33,266 nucleotides of DNA from Phycisphaerales bacterium (GTDB taxonomy: Bacteria; Planctomycetota; Phycisphaerae; Phycisphaerales; SM1A02), in contig SIAA01000021.1 of the NCBI GenBank assembly GCA_009692045.1, forward strand, positions 1-33,266. The letters are read 5' to 3'. The notes under the pieces are model-generated. The model had not been told where the DNA came from. It did no database searches and saw only the letters and a list, made by a program, of their open reading frames with translations. The position numbers were made by a program, and so were the translations under genes. This document shows positions 1 through 8,835 of this stretch, piece by piece; positions within the stretch are counted from its first letter, which is position 1, and every line of letters begins with the position of its first letter.

Positions 1-2259
1 GGGGACGAGTGGACTGCTCCATCATTCGCCCAGTTCGGCGCCGCGGTCGCCATCGATGAACGAACAATCGTGGTTGGCTCATGGGGATACGCGCCCGCCT
101 TTGGACCAGGGGCCGGGGTATTCAGCGGCCGCGCCTTCGTGTTCACGCGGAAGCCTGATGGATTCTGGGGCGTTCTCCAGAGCGATGGGTCATCGTGGCC
201 CGACGCGACTCTGAAGGCTGGTGACTTGGCGATGCTCGATCTCTTTGGATTCGCCGTTGCCGTTGATGTTGATGTTGATGGTGCTGGCGTGATCGCCGTG
301 GGCAAGACCCTAGATGGCACCAGCAACACTGGTGCGACCTATCTCTTTTCCGGCAGCGCCGCGGCGTGGACCCAAACAGCAAAGTTGACCCGTGGTGGCA
401 ATATGACCATCTCCGATCAGTTCGGCTCCAAGCTGGCGATCGATCTGCCGACTGTGGCCGTGGGTGTGCAGAACGCCGATGGAGAGAATGGCTCGAATGC
501 GGGCGCGATCTCCCTGTTCACTGCCTCGATTGGCTCAGATGGGTCCCTGGTATGGCCGCTGGTTCCATCGGCAGAAATCATCTCCAGCGATGGCCGCGGC
601 GCCGACGCGCTCGGGTCATCGATCGCCATCAGTGGCAGCGTCATCGTGGCGGGTGCGCCGGGTGCCGACCGTGATGTCGATAGCGCGACTGTCAACGGCA
701 ATGGAGCTGCCTATGTATTCACCAATGATGCCGGACTCTGGTCACAGGCAGCCAAACTGCTGCCTAGAGAAGCGAACCAGAACAATGCTTTCGGTTACAG
801 CGTTGCCTGCAGCGTGGATGGGCAGAAACTGATAGTCGGATGCCCGGGCTATGAATCAAGCGCCGTCAACTCTGGTGGCGCATTTGCGTTTGTCAAGAGT
901 GGTGCTGTCTGGCAACCTGACTTCGGCGACCTCTGGACACCCAGCGCGATCGCATCGCAATCACTAGGTCGATCCTGCGCGATTCGCGGCGACGGCCTGG
1001 TGGCGGTGATTGGCAGTGACTATCCCACTGCCGAGGCAAGTTCCGTTTACAGCATGACCTATTCGTTCGCAGTACCGCCCGCGCCGGGAACCCCGCTGGA
1101 AGACGGCTCACCACCTACCACTGATATGCCTGGAGTTAGTGGCCCCGATATCGGTGATGGCAACCCCGATGGAACTCCGTCGGGAGGTGGAACCCCATCT
1201 ACCGGAGGCGGCGCAGCTGGTCCGGCAACAACTCCGCTGCTGCCACTTCTTCTGCCCAACGCGGCACTGGTGAAGTTCACTCTGCTCACGACCGATGGCA
1301 GAGGTGGCATCCACGGCACGCAGACAGATGGATATCACGATCGGCACCATCCGACCGCAACGAAAATCACTGAAGTTAACGCGGCATGGACTTTCCTCGG
1401 CTCGCCCGACACCAACGGCGATGGCGGCGGGGATCTCGTGTACTTCGACCCGGAGACTCGCAAGGTGCGAGTGTTCCTGCGCGATGGCTTGGCGCTGGCA
1501 GGCCCCAACTCGACCCCCATCGAGACGCTAGCCGCTGGCTTCGAGTTCGGCGCGTGGGGAGACTTCGATAGCGACGGAACGGATGATCTCGCCTTCATCA
1601 ATCAAGCAACGGACACGGCGCAAGTGTGGCTGTTGAGTGAATCGGCCGTTGAAACTTCCCAGGACATTCTGTTGGGCAATGGTTCCTGGACGCTGCAGAC
1701 TGGTGATCTGGATAATGACAACAAGCCCGACCTAATCGCACGCAGCCCGGCGACTGGATCACTTCTCATGCTGACTCTCGACACGGCTTCTCCCACCGTC
1801 GCCTACCAGGACGCTGGACCTGCTCGTGTTCTCAAGGGCGTCGAGGACATCGACGGCGATGGTTCTAGCGACATGCTCTGGCAGGAGGGCGACATGCTCT
1901 ACTTCTCATTCCTCGAGGATGGCGTGGTAGCCGAGGAGCGGCCGTGGACCATGAACATGGATGAATACGACATGGTCGCGATCAGAGACTTCGACAACAA
2001 CGGCATCGGTGATCCCCTGCTCATTCGCAAGTCAGACAACGAGGCGGTAGTGGTGCTGCTCGATTTCCAGAGTCCCCAGGAGTTCGTAAACAGCATTCAA
2101 ACGGCCACCGGCGGCGGACAGCAAGAGGCGTCCACTTTGACACTGACCACAGATCGCGAATCTGGACGGCTGCTGACGCGCGGCTTCGTGCGCGTTCTGC
2201 AACGCCGGCCCCTAGGTGACCTTGGTGGCCTGCCCCTGGCAGACATCGGCAAGCGCTAA
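1..2259 (+). CDS. FG-GAP/VCBS repeat surface protein (5' end outside window)
   Basis: The reading frame is open from base 1, so the start lies upstream; a GTG at 70 is only the first possible start inside the window. The visible part is about 752 residues. The first half has repeated blades of the type FGxAVAID...VVG (for example AQFGAAVAID, FGSKLAIDLPTVAVG, FGYSVACSVDGQKLIVG), the FG-GAP repeats of integrin-like beta-propellers. A Pro/Gly/Thr-rich linker (about 1080-1250) follows. The second half has Ca-binding-like Asp-rich blades (DTNGDGGGDLVYF, GDFDSDGTDDLAFI, DLDNDNKPDLIA, DIDGDGSSDMLW), typical of VCBS/FG-GAP repeats. Such proteins are exported and usually cell-surface or extracellular; binding partner unknown. 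The last ~40 residues do not resemble a familiar sorting tail. Its TAA stop overlaps the opposing degT-type gene's stop by four bases. Family assignment is confident; function is not. Confidence 0.85.
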   Translation, partial: GDEWTAPSFAQFGAAVAIDERTIVVGSWGYAPAFGPGAGVFSGRAFVFTRKPDGFWGVLQSDGSSWPDATLKAGDLAMLDLFGFAVAVDVDVDGAGVIAVGKTLDGTSNTGATYLFSGSAAAWTQTAKLTRGGNMTISDQFGSKLAIDLPTVAVGVQNADGENGSNAGAISLFTASIGSDGSLVWPLVPSAEIISSDGRGADALGSSIAISGSVIVAGAPGADRDVDSATVNGNGAAYVFTNDAGLWSQAAKLLPREANQNNAFGYSVACSVDGQKLIVGCPGYESSAVNSGGAFAFVKSGAVWQPDFGDLWTPSAIASQSLGRSCAIRGDGLVAVIGSDYPTAEASSVYSMTYSFAVPPAPGTPLEDGSPPTTDMPGVSGPDIGDGNPDGTPSGGGTPSTGGGAAGPATTPLLPLLLPNAALVKFTLLTTDGRGGIHGTQTDGYHDRHHPTATKITEVNAAWTFLGSPDTNGDGGGDLVYFDPETRKVRVFLRDGLALAGPNSTPIETLAAGFEFGAWGDFDSDGTDDLAFINQATDTAQVWLLSESAVETSQDILLGNGSWTLQTGDLDNDNKPDLIARSPATGSLLMLTLDTASPTVAYQDAGPARVLKGVEDIDGDGSSDMLWQEGDMLYFSFLEDGVVAEERPWTMNMDEYDMVAIRDFDNNGIGDPLLIRKSDNEAVVVLLDFQSPQEFVNSIQTATGGGQQEASTLTLTTDRESGRLLTRGFVRVLQRRPLGDLGGLPLADIGKR

Positions 2260-3494
2260 ACGGCGACCGTTGTTCGCGTGTTCGCTCTCAGGAACGAAAT
2301 GATCTGCTCTGCCACATGGGCCCTCTGTTCACCAGTGAGCTCGGGGAAGATGGGAAGTGCCACCGTCTCTTTGGCAGCGAGTTCTGACTCAGGCAGACTG
2401 CCGAGACCCTGACCGAGGCTGGCGAAACACTCCTGCAAGTGGAGAGGAACTGGGTAGTAAATCTCTGACCCGATTTTTTGCGCCGAGAGATGGGCACGCA
2501 GATCATCGCGCAGATCCGCCCGAGTGCGAATCACATACTGGTTGTACACATGCCGCGCGGGCGCTGGCCGCGCCCAAGGAAATCGCAAGGGAATACCACC
2601 AGCATCACCACCGCGTTGGCTCGCTGCTCGGTCGGAGCCTGATGCAGAACCAATGGGGCGATCGCTGGAGAGAGCGCCCGCTGCTGCAAATGCCCGGTCA
2701 TAAAACTTGGCGTTGTCGGCGCGAAGGGCATGCCATTTCTCCAGATGCCGCAGCTTCACGCGCAGCACTGCCGCTTGCAACGCATCCAGCCGGCCATTGA
2801 AGCCGACGAACTGGTGGTAGTAGCGCACCTTGCTTCCGTGCACCCGAGCCATCCGCATGTAGTCGTCGTGCTGCGCGCTGTTGGTGGTGCAGAGACCGCC
2901 GTCGCCGAAGCATCCGAGATTTTTGGAAGGGAAAAAGCTCCAAGTACCGATATCGCAGCGCGAAGCCACGCCGATGCCGCGTTCATCGCGGGCACCGATG
3001 GCCTGAGCGGCGTCCTCGATGACAGGAACTCCCAAGCGTTTTCCCAACTCAAGAAACCCATCGACATCCGCTGCCTGCCCATAGAGATGGACGGGCATAA
3101 TCGCCCGCAGGCGCTGGCACTTGGCAGCTGCCTGCGCCGTTGCCTTGGGACACATGTTGAACGTGACCGGATCGATGTCGACAAAGACGGGCTTCACGCC
3201 GATGCGGGCGATGGCACCGGCGGTAGCAAAGAATGTGTATGAGGGGCATAGCACTTCATCGCCGGGCTGGGCACCGATCGCCATCAACGCCAATAGCAGA
3301 GCATCGGATCCGCTCGTGCAGCCGATAGCGTGCTGTGCACCGCAGTAGGCGGCTATCTCTTTCTCAAACTGCTCAACCTCGGGGCCAAGCACAAAATACT
3401 GGCTGGCCATGACCTTGGACACCACTGGTTCGATTTCTGCCTGAATCGACTGATACTGGAGTTTTAGATCAAGCAAGGGGACGGCGATGGTCAT
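2256..3494 (-). CDS. DegT/DnrJ/EryC1/StrS family sugar aminotransferase
   Basis: A 412-residue PLP enzyme that transaminates keto-sugar nucleotides for surface polysaccharide or lipid A synthesis. Visible family motifs are the N-terminal VPLLDLKLQY, SGSDALLLAL (cofactor phosphate region), PVHLYGQAADVD, VIEDAAQAIGA with the PLP-contacting Asp, SFFPSKNLG with the Schiff-base Lys at about residue 191, GFNGRLDALQAAVL, and HVYNQYVIR followed by IYYPVPLHLQ. This pattern is closest to the WbpE/GnnB-like branch acting on UDP-3-keto sugars, but the substrate cannot be fixed from sequence. Residues about 273-312 form a Ser/Gly/Asp/Arg-rich insertion just before HVYNQYV, where relatives have a short loop. 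The frame stays open up to 3773, but homology begins at ATG 3494, which also sits six bases after a TATGAT promoter-like hexamer, so that start was chosen. Divergent from the GH57 gene. Confidence 0.9.
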   Translation of the reverse strand: MTIAVPLLDLKLQYQSIQAEIEPVVSKVMASQYFVLGPEVEQFEKEIAAYCGAQHAIGCTSGSDALLLALMAIGAQPGDEVLCPSYTFFATAGAIARIGVKPVFVDIDPVTFNMCPKATAQAAAKCQRLRAIMPVHLYGQAADVDGFLELGKRLGVPVIEDAAQAIGARDERGIGVASRCDIGTWSFFPSKNLGCFGDGGLCTTNSAQHDDYMRMARVHGSKVRYYHQFVGFNGRLDALQAAVLRVKLRHLEKWHALRADNAKFYDRAFAAAGALSSDRPIGSASGSDRAASQRGGDAGGIPLRFPWARPAPARHVYNQYVIRTRADLRDDLRAHLSAQKIGSEIYYPVPLHLQECFASLGQGLGSLPESELAAKETVALPIFPELTGEQRAHVAEQIISFLRANTRTTVAV

Positions 3495-3500
3495 TTCCCG

Positions 3501-3506
3501 ATCATA
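3501..3506 (-). promoter_or_regulatory. -10-like TATGAT, six bases before degT-type start
   Basis: TATGAT (5 of 6 to the sigma-70 -10 consensus) ends six bases before ATG 3494, so transcription would begin at or next to the A of the start codon. No convincing -35 box. Inferred leaderless promoter. Confidence 0.55.
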
Positions 3507-3581
3507 GTTGAGAGTCAGCGAAAGTCCGCGGACATGAAGGCTGCGCCCCCAAACCGTCTGATAGCGCCTCCTCAGCAGCGG

Positions 3582-3587
3582 TAGACT
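3582..3587 (+). promoter_or_regulatory. -10-like TAGACT, six bases before GH57 start
   Basis: TAGACT ends six bases before GTG 3594. No Shine-Dalgarno sequence lies between. Same geometry as the divergent promoter 75 bases away. Confidence 0.5.
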
Positions 3588-3593
3588 CGAATC

Positions 3594-4805
3594 GTGGCTG
3601 CTGTCTGCTTCTACTTTCAGGTGCATCAACCCTTCCGACTGCGGCGCTACTCGGTCTTTGACACCGATCACTTCTACTTCGATAACGCCGCCAACCAGGC
3701 GATCCTTCGCAAGGTCACGGATAAGTGCTATCGCCCCGCCACCCGCCGCATTCTCGATCTGGTGAAGCGGCACGAGGGTAGGTTCAGGGTTTCCTACTCA
3801 TTCAGCGGCGTAGTTCTCGATCAGCTGGAGCAATGGGCACCTGATGTGGTGGACATGGTGCGGGAACTGGTCGCCACCGGAGCTTGCGAACTGCTGGCCG
3901 AGACCAGCCATCACTCGCTCTCGTTCCTGTTTTCCAAGGATGAGTTTGATCGGCAGCTGGCGGCGCAGGAGGCGCGCATTCTCTCCATGTTCGGCGTGCG
4001 GCCGACGGTGTTCCGCAATACCGAGCTGATCTACTTCAATGAGTTGGCTGGGCATATCGGCTGGCTGGGCCGACACAAGGCCATCGTGTGCGAGGGCGCG
4101 GATCGCATTCTCGCTCATCGCTCACCAAACTTTGTGTATGCGCCGCCGCCGCGCGCTCTGCCGCCGGGCACAGTCGCTCCCAAGCTGCTTCTGAAGAACT
4201 ATCAGTTGAGCGACGACATTGCCTTTCGGTTCTCCAATCGGGGGTGGCGCGAGTGGCCACTCACTGCCGAGAAGTTCGCGCGCTGGGTAGATCAGATAAA
4301 CGGCAACGGAGTTGTCTGCAATCTGTTCATGGACTATGAGACTTTCGGAGAACACCAGTGGGCCGAGACGGGCATCTTTGAATTCCTCGACGCGCTGCCC
4401 GGCAAAGTGTTCGATGTAAATCCCGGCCAAAACTCATTCCTGACACCTGCGCAGGTCGCTGACATGTGGGGACCAACAGACATTTACGATGTCGATAAGC
4501 CCATCTCTTGGGCCGACTCTGAACGAGATGTCTCGGCTTGGCTTGGTAATCCACTACAGGACACGGCGGCGCGAGAACTGTACGGACTGGAGACCGCGGT
4601 AAAGGCGCGGCACGCCGCCGGAGACGAATGGGTTCTGGAGGACTGGTGCAAGCTCACCACCAGCGATCACCTTTATTACATGTGCACCAAGTACTGGTCG
4701 GACGGCGATGTCCACAAGTATTTCTCGCCCTACGACAGCCCTTACGACGCTTACATCAACTTCATGAATGTGCTGGACAACATGAGGCAGCGCGTGGGCG
4801 CGTGA
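3594..4805 (+). CDS. Glycoside hydrolase family 57 (alpha-amylase-type) protein
   Basis: A 403-residue protein starting at GTG. It carries the conserved GH57 landmarks: FQVHQPFR near the N-terminus (motif 1, residues 8-15), SYSFSGVVLDQLE, LLAETSHHSLSFL, RNTELIYFN with the nucleophile Glu at about residue 144, and FMDYETFGEHQW with the acid/base Asp at about residue 247. GH57 enzymes hydrolyse or rearrange alpha-glucans such as starch, glycogen and maltodextrins by a retaining mechanism. The length matches the short 'alpha-amylase' type. No signal peptide is seen (the N-terminus begins directly with the first strand), so it is probably cytoplasmic and acts on stored glycogen or intracellular oligosaccharide; this is inference. 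The TA-rich hexamer six bases before GTG supports this start. Convergent with pyrE across a 41-base gap. Confidence 0.92.
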   Translation: MAAVCFYFQVHQPFRLRRYSVFDTDHFYFDNAANQAILRKVTDKCYRPATRRILDLVKRHEGRFRVSYSFSGVVLDQLEQWAPDVVDMVRELVATGACELLAETSHHSLSFLFSKDEFDRQLAAQEARILSMFGVRPTVFRNTELIYFNELAGHIGWLGRHKAIVCEGADRILAHRSPNFVYAPPPRALPPGTVAPKLLLKNYQLSDDIAFRFSNRGWREWPLTAEKFARWVDQINGNGVVCNLFMDYETFGEHQWAETGIFEFLDALPGKVFDVNPGQNSFLTPAQVADMWGPTDIYDVDKPISWADSERDVSAWLGNPLQDTAARELYGLETAVKARHAAGDEWVLEDWCKLTTSDHLYYMCTKYWSDGDVHKYFSPYDSPYDAYINFMNVLDNMRQRVGA

Positions 4806-4846
4806 GTCGGGGCGCTGGTGAGTGAGTCAGCCCATTGCCGCGGTCG

Positions 4847-5371
4847 TCAGGGAATCACTCCAAGGTCTCTGACTGTGAAGATGGCATCGAAGGCGATGCC
4901 TTTGCTCTCCACATTTTCTCGAGCGCCTTCCAACCTATCAATGGTCGCAATGATCGTGGTTACCACTGCTCCGAGTGCGGTGAGGCTAGCGGCTGCCTCG
5001 AGCGCTTGACCACCCGTGGTGGCGACATCCTCCACCAGCACGATGCGGTCCCCGGCGGACACCTTGCCTTCCACCTGCTTCGCCGTGCCGTAATCCTTTT
5101 TCTGATTGCGCACGAACACGCAGGGAAGCCCGCACGCCATGCTCGTAGCACTCACCAGAGGAATGCCGCCGAGTTCCGCCCCTGCAATCCGATCAGTTCC
5201 CGCAGGAATGCGCTGGGCAAAGAGCCGACCGAGCTCAGCGAGGATTTCCGGTTGCGTCGAGAACAGGTACTTGTCGAGGTAGTAACTGGAGACCCTGCCA
5301 CTGCGAAGAGTGAAGGTTCCCCGCAGAAGAGACTCGGTGGCGATCCTGCTAGCTAACTGGCTTCGGTCCAT
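4847..5371 (-). CDS. pyrE: Orotate phosphoribosyltransferase
   Basis: A 174-residue enzyme that converts orotate plus PRPP to orotidine 5'-phosphate in de novo pyrimidine synthesis. Signature elements are FTLRSGRVSSYYLDKY near the N-terminus (orotate/PRPP contacts), GAELGGIPL, the catalytic loop VRNQKKDYGTAK (residues about 87-98), and the PRPP-binding motif VLVEDVATTGGQ (111-122). The length is slightly shorter than the typical ~210-residue enzymes but all key motifs are present. Its first 23 bases overlap the end of the upstream membrane-protein gene. A TATCCT hexamer six bases before ATG 5371, inside that upstream gene, suggests pyrE has its own start of transcription in addition to any read-through. 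Confidence 0.94.
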   Translation of the reverse strand: MDRSQLASRIATESLLRGTFTLRSGRVSSYYLDKYLFSTQPEILAELGRLFAQRIPAGTDRIAGAELGGIPLVSATSMACGLPCVFVRNQKKDYGTAKQVEGKVSAGDRIVLVEDVATTGGQALEAAASLTALGAVVTTIIATIDRLEGARENVESKGIAFDAIFTVRDLGVIP

Positions 5372-6230
5372 GCCGCGAGGATATCGAGCGTGCGGCGCGT
5401 GCGGTTGCCCATGTCCCCCACGGCACGATCACCACAAGGTCGGCGGCGCGATTGAGCAGGTCTGCTGCCAGCCCCACATCAAGCGTGTAAGCGTGCAGAG
5501 CCGGTCCTACGAGACCGACTCCCCACTCCCGAATCCCCAAGCCGCTGGGCACGAGGGGGATGATCCCTGCCAGCACCGACACGATGCCTCCCGCCAGCGC
5601 CGCGCGCATGTCAATGGGTGAGCCGATCAGGCGAAAGCAGACGTAGAGCCGCAATGCAGAGTTTGCCACCTCTGACATGCGCCACAGGGTGGCGCGTGCG
5701 AGGATTGCTACTTTCTTGTTGGGGCTCAGAGCACCGAGCAACCCCAGCGAGGTGCACATGAGAAGGGCGTTAGTCCACCAGGGAATTCCTAGATAGACAT
5801 CTCCGGCGACTGTGATACCTCCGAGCAGAGCCACTACCAGCGTGACTCCGCTCAGCACCATCAGCACCAGCACCGTGCGCTGCAAGGGGATCTTGTGCTT
5901 GATATGTAGATAGGCCGCCCGCCCAGCCAACGAGGGCCGCAGAGGCAGGTAGTTCACCAGAGTGCACGATGCCACGAGCATGAGCATCTCGGAAAACCGG
6001 ATGCGATCCCAGAGCGCTGTGGTGCAGCGCATGGTGCCCGCCGAAAGAGCGATGGCGGCCACCACCAGCAACGGCAGCAACGCTGCCAGCCAAACTGGCG
6101 CGCCGGAGATTGCAGTCCCCGCAGCACCAAACACCGATGAGTTCTTGAATACGGCCCAAGCGGCACAGCCAGCGACCACTACACCGAGTGCAAGCGAGGC
6201 AATGCTGGTGATTGCTCGTGTGGGGCGCAT
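5349..6230 (-). CDS. UPF0104 / lysylphosphatidylglycerol synthase TM-type integral membrane protein
   Basis: A 293-residue polytopic membrane protein from ATG 6230, with about seven hydrophobic segments (for example ITSIASLALGVVVAGCAAWAV, WLAALLPLLVVAAIALSAG, TVLVLMVLSGVTLVVALLGGI). The features NYLPLRPSLAGRAAYL and, near the end, GGIVSVLAGIIPLVPSGLGIREWG match the UPF0104/LPG_synthase_TM family, where a Pro-x-GxGxxE-type motif is typical. Members include flippase-like domains of aminoacyl-phosphatidylglycerol synthases and glycolipid or polysaccharide export proteins. The soluble synthase domain is absent here. The open frame extends to 6308 but would overlap the upstream gene by about 70 bases; ATG 6230 falls seven bases after that gene's TAA and is preferred. 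The last 23 bases overlap pyrE. Substrate unknown. Confidence 0.75.
   Translation of the reverse strand: MRPTRAITSIASLALGVVVAGCAAWAVFKNSSVFGAAGTAISGAPVWLAALLPLLVVAAIALSAGTMRCTTALWDRIRFSEMLMLVASCTLVNYLPLRPSLAGRAAYLHIKHKIPLQRTVLVLMVLSGVTLVVALLGGITVAGDVYLGIPWWTNALLMCTSLGLLGALSPNKKVAILARATLWRMSEVANSALRLYVCFRLIGSPIDMRAALAGGIVSVLAGIIPLVPSGLGIREWGVGLVGPALHAYTLDVGLAADLLNRAADLVVIVPWGTWATARAARSISSRHGPKPVS
5378..5383 (-). promoter_or_regulatory. -10-like TATCCT, six bases before pyrE start
   Basis: On the minus strand TATCCT is followed by six bases and then ATG 5371. It lies downstream of the stop codon of the flippase-like gene's neighbour set and within that gene's last codons, so it would be an internal promoter. 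Confidence 0.4.
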
Positions 6231-6237
6231 GGAGTGG

Positions 6238-8787
6238 TTACCTGGCCGATCTCTCGTTAGCAGCCCCGGCAGCCACGCGAGTGACTCTGGCTCGAATCCC
6301 CTCAACAACCTCGCGGGCGGCTCGATCTTTTATCGACTGCGCATTCAGCGCGGGATCGGTGCTCTGTTTGGCATGGAGTGCTGCGACAACGCGCAAGTAT
6401 CCATCATCGGAGCTGACCGCCTCTTGAAAGAACGGCGTGAATCCGCTCGCTAGCGCCGGGCCAACCGCTACCAGCCAGGCCTTTTCGACACTGGAGCACC
6501 TCTGCCAAGCTGCAGTAAATGCCTGCCACGCTCGCCGTGACCTCCCATAGATGTCAGTGTCGGTTGTCTTGACCTCGTCGGTAGCGGCGGCGTGCGCCAA
6601 CAGCGCCATCGTCGGTAGAAACTCTGGATCAAGAGGCTGCTGCGAGATGGCGATCGCATCCGCGACCCATTTGTCCGTCAGTGGAGTTGGATCAATGAGC
6701 AGAGTCCGGCTGCGCGATTCACTTCCAAGCGCACCCGGCCTAAGAGTGCGGCCGGTGGTGATGAAGTTCAGATAGCTATGAACCTCTAGGAGAGCACCCA
6801 GCAGTGGCTCGCTAGCTAGCGCCCCTTCGATGTTCGGCAACGTGCGCAGATCCAAGGGGATGATCATTTTCTCACCCGGGTCGAGCCGCAGCCTGCGGTC
6901 GATTCGCAGGATGCTGGTGTCTACCTCGACCGTTCCGGTTGTGTTGGGTGCGGAGATTTCCCCAGCAAGTGTGACTAGCGGACGCAGCGGCCCCGATGGC
7001 TCAATGGCAATGGGACGGTTGAGGTTGTTGCTGACTATCAGATCCACCATGATGGGCTCGAAGGGCTTGGTCGTTGACTTCCGCGCCTTTATCTCGTAGC
7101 CAATGATCGAGGCGTTTGTTTCGACGGCGCGATCGAGCTGGATCGGGATGGCTGCAACTTTCGCAGAGAGGCCGGCATCCTCTGAGCCGGCGGGAATACG
7201 GGCGATTCCCAGCAGTTTGGCCAGATGACGCTCGGCGCTCACTCCGATAATCGTGCCGGGCGACGACTCATAGGTGAGTTTGTAGCGAGCGGCGGCATCT
7301 CTGTTGCGACCCAAGCGCTGCAGAGCGATTCCCGAGGCTAGAGACTCCAGCGCCCCGACGGACGCAATCGCCTCCAATCCGCTCAGAGCCTTCGCGGGTT
7401 CGCCATTAGCAAGGTCTTTGAAGGCTGCCATTCGCGCCTTCACCGAGTCAGGGAGCGGGGCCATCAACTCAATGGCTGTGGCCAGAGTGTCAGTGTCTGC
7501 GTCAACAATGTTGGCATCCGCTCGAAGCAAGCTCAAGGCAAACCACAGATTGAGTGACTGCGCCTGAATCTGCGACAGGGTGAAGGCGACCGCCGCGGCA
7601 TCGGGAAGCTTGCCCTGAGCATCAGGAATGAATGATCGATCAGACTCCCGCTTGGCGGCCCCGACGACCGCCTTGAGTCCCTGGACGAGTTCGGCGCGGA
7701 GCGCCTGAGCCTGGGGCAACTCGCTCTCTGCCGAGATCGCGGCATAGGCGACCTCCAGCTCTGGGCTCCGCGGAGCTAACTCCTTGTCAATCGCCTCCTG
7801 AGTGAGATCAAACCCCGAACTCACTAGTTGCATGCGATAGGTCTCGTTGCGAGTGGCGGAGTAATCTTGCAACACCTTCATGGCAGCCCCGCCATCGCCC
7901 TGCGCCCAGAGAGCAAGGGCGTATTCCACGGCGAATCCATCTGTTATCGAAGAATCCAGTGCATCTGAAGCCGCCAGTGTGAGCGCGATAGCCATAACTC
8001 GCGGAACACCGCTCCAGGCGCGCTGTGCCATCAAAAGCGCCGCCAGCCGGCTGAGAGAGTTCTCGTCGCTCGGATTGGCGATGAAACACCTCACCAGCAG
8101 GTCGGCATGATGGGTCACCGACATTTCAGAGCCAGCCACGAATCCGGCACTGGCATCGGCGGCGGCAGGATAATAAGGATCAAGTTCCGCCGAGCGAAGG
8201 ATGTCTGAGGCGAACGCGGAGCGATCTCCGACTCTCGACTCGAGCAGGGCCAAGTCGTAGGCGATCCGTGCTCCTTCAACATCGCCGATCGCAGCCAGCG
8301 ACTTTGGTGCTAAAACCTTTCGATATCCAATGATGCGCGAGGGCGCATCGTTCTTTCTGGCCACCGCTTCCAGCACTCGGCGCAGTCGCACCACCTGGTC
8401 CATCGGCTCCAGAACCGCGAGCCGATCCAACGCGGTTCGCGCTACCTCCTCGCTGGTGGGATCAGAGATATCCGCATCAGCCAACGCCAGGCGGAGCCTC
8501 CAGACGCTGGCCAAGTCCTGGGTGAGTGCCAGTGCCATGGTGGACAACCCGCGGGCCCCGAAGTACTCGGCCTCGCCGATGTCAGGGGCATCAACTGACC
8601 CGTAGGCCCGGGTCGTTAGAAGCAGCGCCAGCCGCTCCTCTGGGCTAGGCACCGGCGCGGATGGTGGCGCAGAGGCGGTCGACTGCACATGAAACCCGCC
8701 ATTGGGGCGGCAATGCCCCTCCTTCGTCAGCCCGATCAGGGAGCAAAGGATCAGGGTCGTTGCCAGCGCAGGAGGCTCCAATCGCAC
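6238..8787 (-). CDS. Large exported protein of unknown function, TPR-like with C-terminal beta domain
   Basis: An 849-residue protein starting at GTG, not recognised as a named family. The N-terminus (ALATTLILCSLIGL) is a probable signal peptide, followed by a Pro/Ser/Ala-rich stretch (about residues 34-50). The middle is helix-rich with tetratricopeptide-like pieces (for example VEGARIAYDLALLESRVGDRSA then LDPYYPAAA, and FAVEYALALWAQGDGGAAMKVL). Around residues 570-660 the sequence turns beta-like (FEPIMVDLIVSNNLNRPIAI; LDPGEKMIIPLDLRTLP), resembling an immunoglobulin-like module of the kind that carries NxP-type strands. The C-terminal ~190 residues are helical again. Likely periplasmic or outer-membrane-associated. 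It leads a cluster with the UPF0104 protein and pyrE, and is divergent from another exported helical protein 58 bases away, which may be a functional partner. Confidence 0.7.
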   Translation of the reverse strand: MRLEPPALATTLILCSLIGLTKEGHCRPNGGFHVQSTASAPPSAPVPSPEERLALLLTTRAYGSVDAPDIGEAEYFGARGLSTMALALTQDLASVWRLRLALADADISDPTSEEVARTALDRLAVLEPMDQVVRLRRVLEAVARKNDAPSRIIGYRKVLAPKSLAAIGDVEGARIAYDLALLESRVGDRSAFASDILRSAELDPYYPAAADASAGFVAGSEMSVTHHADLLVRCFIANPSDENSLSRLAALLMAQRAWSGVPRVMAIALTLAASDALDSSITDGFAVEYALALWAQGDGGAAMKVLQDYSATRNETYRMQLVSSGFDLTQEAIDKELAPRSPELEVAYAAISAESELPQAQALRAELVQGLKAVVGAAKRESDRSFIPDAQGKLPDAAAVAFTLSQIQAQSLNLWFALSLLRADANIVDADTDTLATAIELMAPLPDSVKARMAAFKDLANGEPAKALSGLEAIASVGALESLASGIALQRLGRNRDAAARYKLTYESSPGTIIGVSAERHLAKLLGIARIPAGSEDAGLSAKVAAIPIQLDRAVETNASIIGYEIKARKSTTKPFEPIMVDLIVSNNLNRPIAIEPSGPLRPLVTLAGEISAPNTTGTVEVDTSILRIDRRLRLDPGEKMIIPLDLRTLPNIEGALASEPLLGALLEVHSYLNFITTGRTLRPGALGSESRSRTLLIDPTPLTDKWVADAIAISQQPLDPEFLPTMALLAHAAATDEVKTTDTDIYGRSRRAWQAFTAAWQRCSSVEKAWLVAVGPALASGFTPFFQEAVSSDDGYLRVVAALHAKQSTDPALNAQSIKDRAAREVVEGIRARVTRVAAGAANERSAR

Positions 8788-8793
8788 GCGATG

Positions 8794-8799
8794 AGTGTA
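8794..8799 (-). promoter_or_regulatory. -10-like TACACT, six bases before the 849-residue gene
   Basis: On the minus strand TACACT is followed by six bases and then GTG 8787. This geometry supports the GTG start and a leaderless transcript. Confidence 0.45.
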
Positions 8800-8829
8800 G
8801 CCGTGGAATATCGTTCACCACTCCTGCGC

Positions 8830-8835
8830 TATTAT
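8830..8835 (+). promoter_or_regulatory. -10-like TATTAT ahead of the 345-residue gene
   Basis: TATTAT (5 of 6 to consensus) ends ten bases before ATG 8846, predicting a 5' leader of only about four bases. It shares a 58-base divergent region with the TACACT element. Confidence 0.45.

Noticed and set aside
3495-3773. N-terminal extension of the DegT frame
   Set aside because: It would run into GH57 coding sequence; family homology starts at ATG 3494, which has a promoter at the expected spacing.
6289-6300. GGCTCGAATCCC, resembling a tRNA T-loop
   Set aside because: The T-stem bases do not pair beyond two positions, no anticodon arm fits, and it lies inside the 849-residue gene's coding region.
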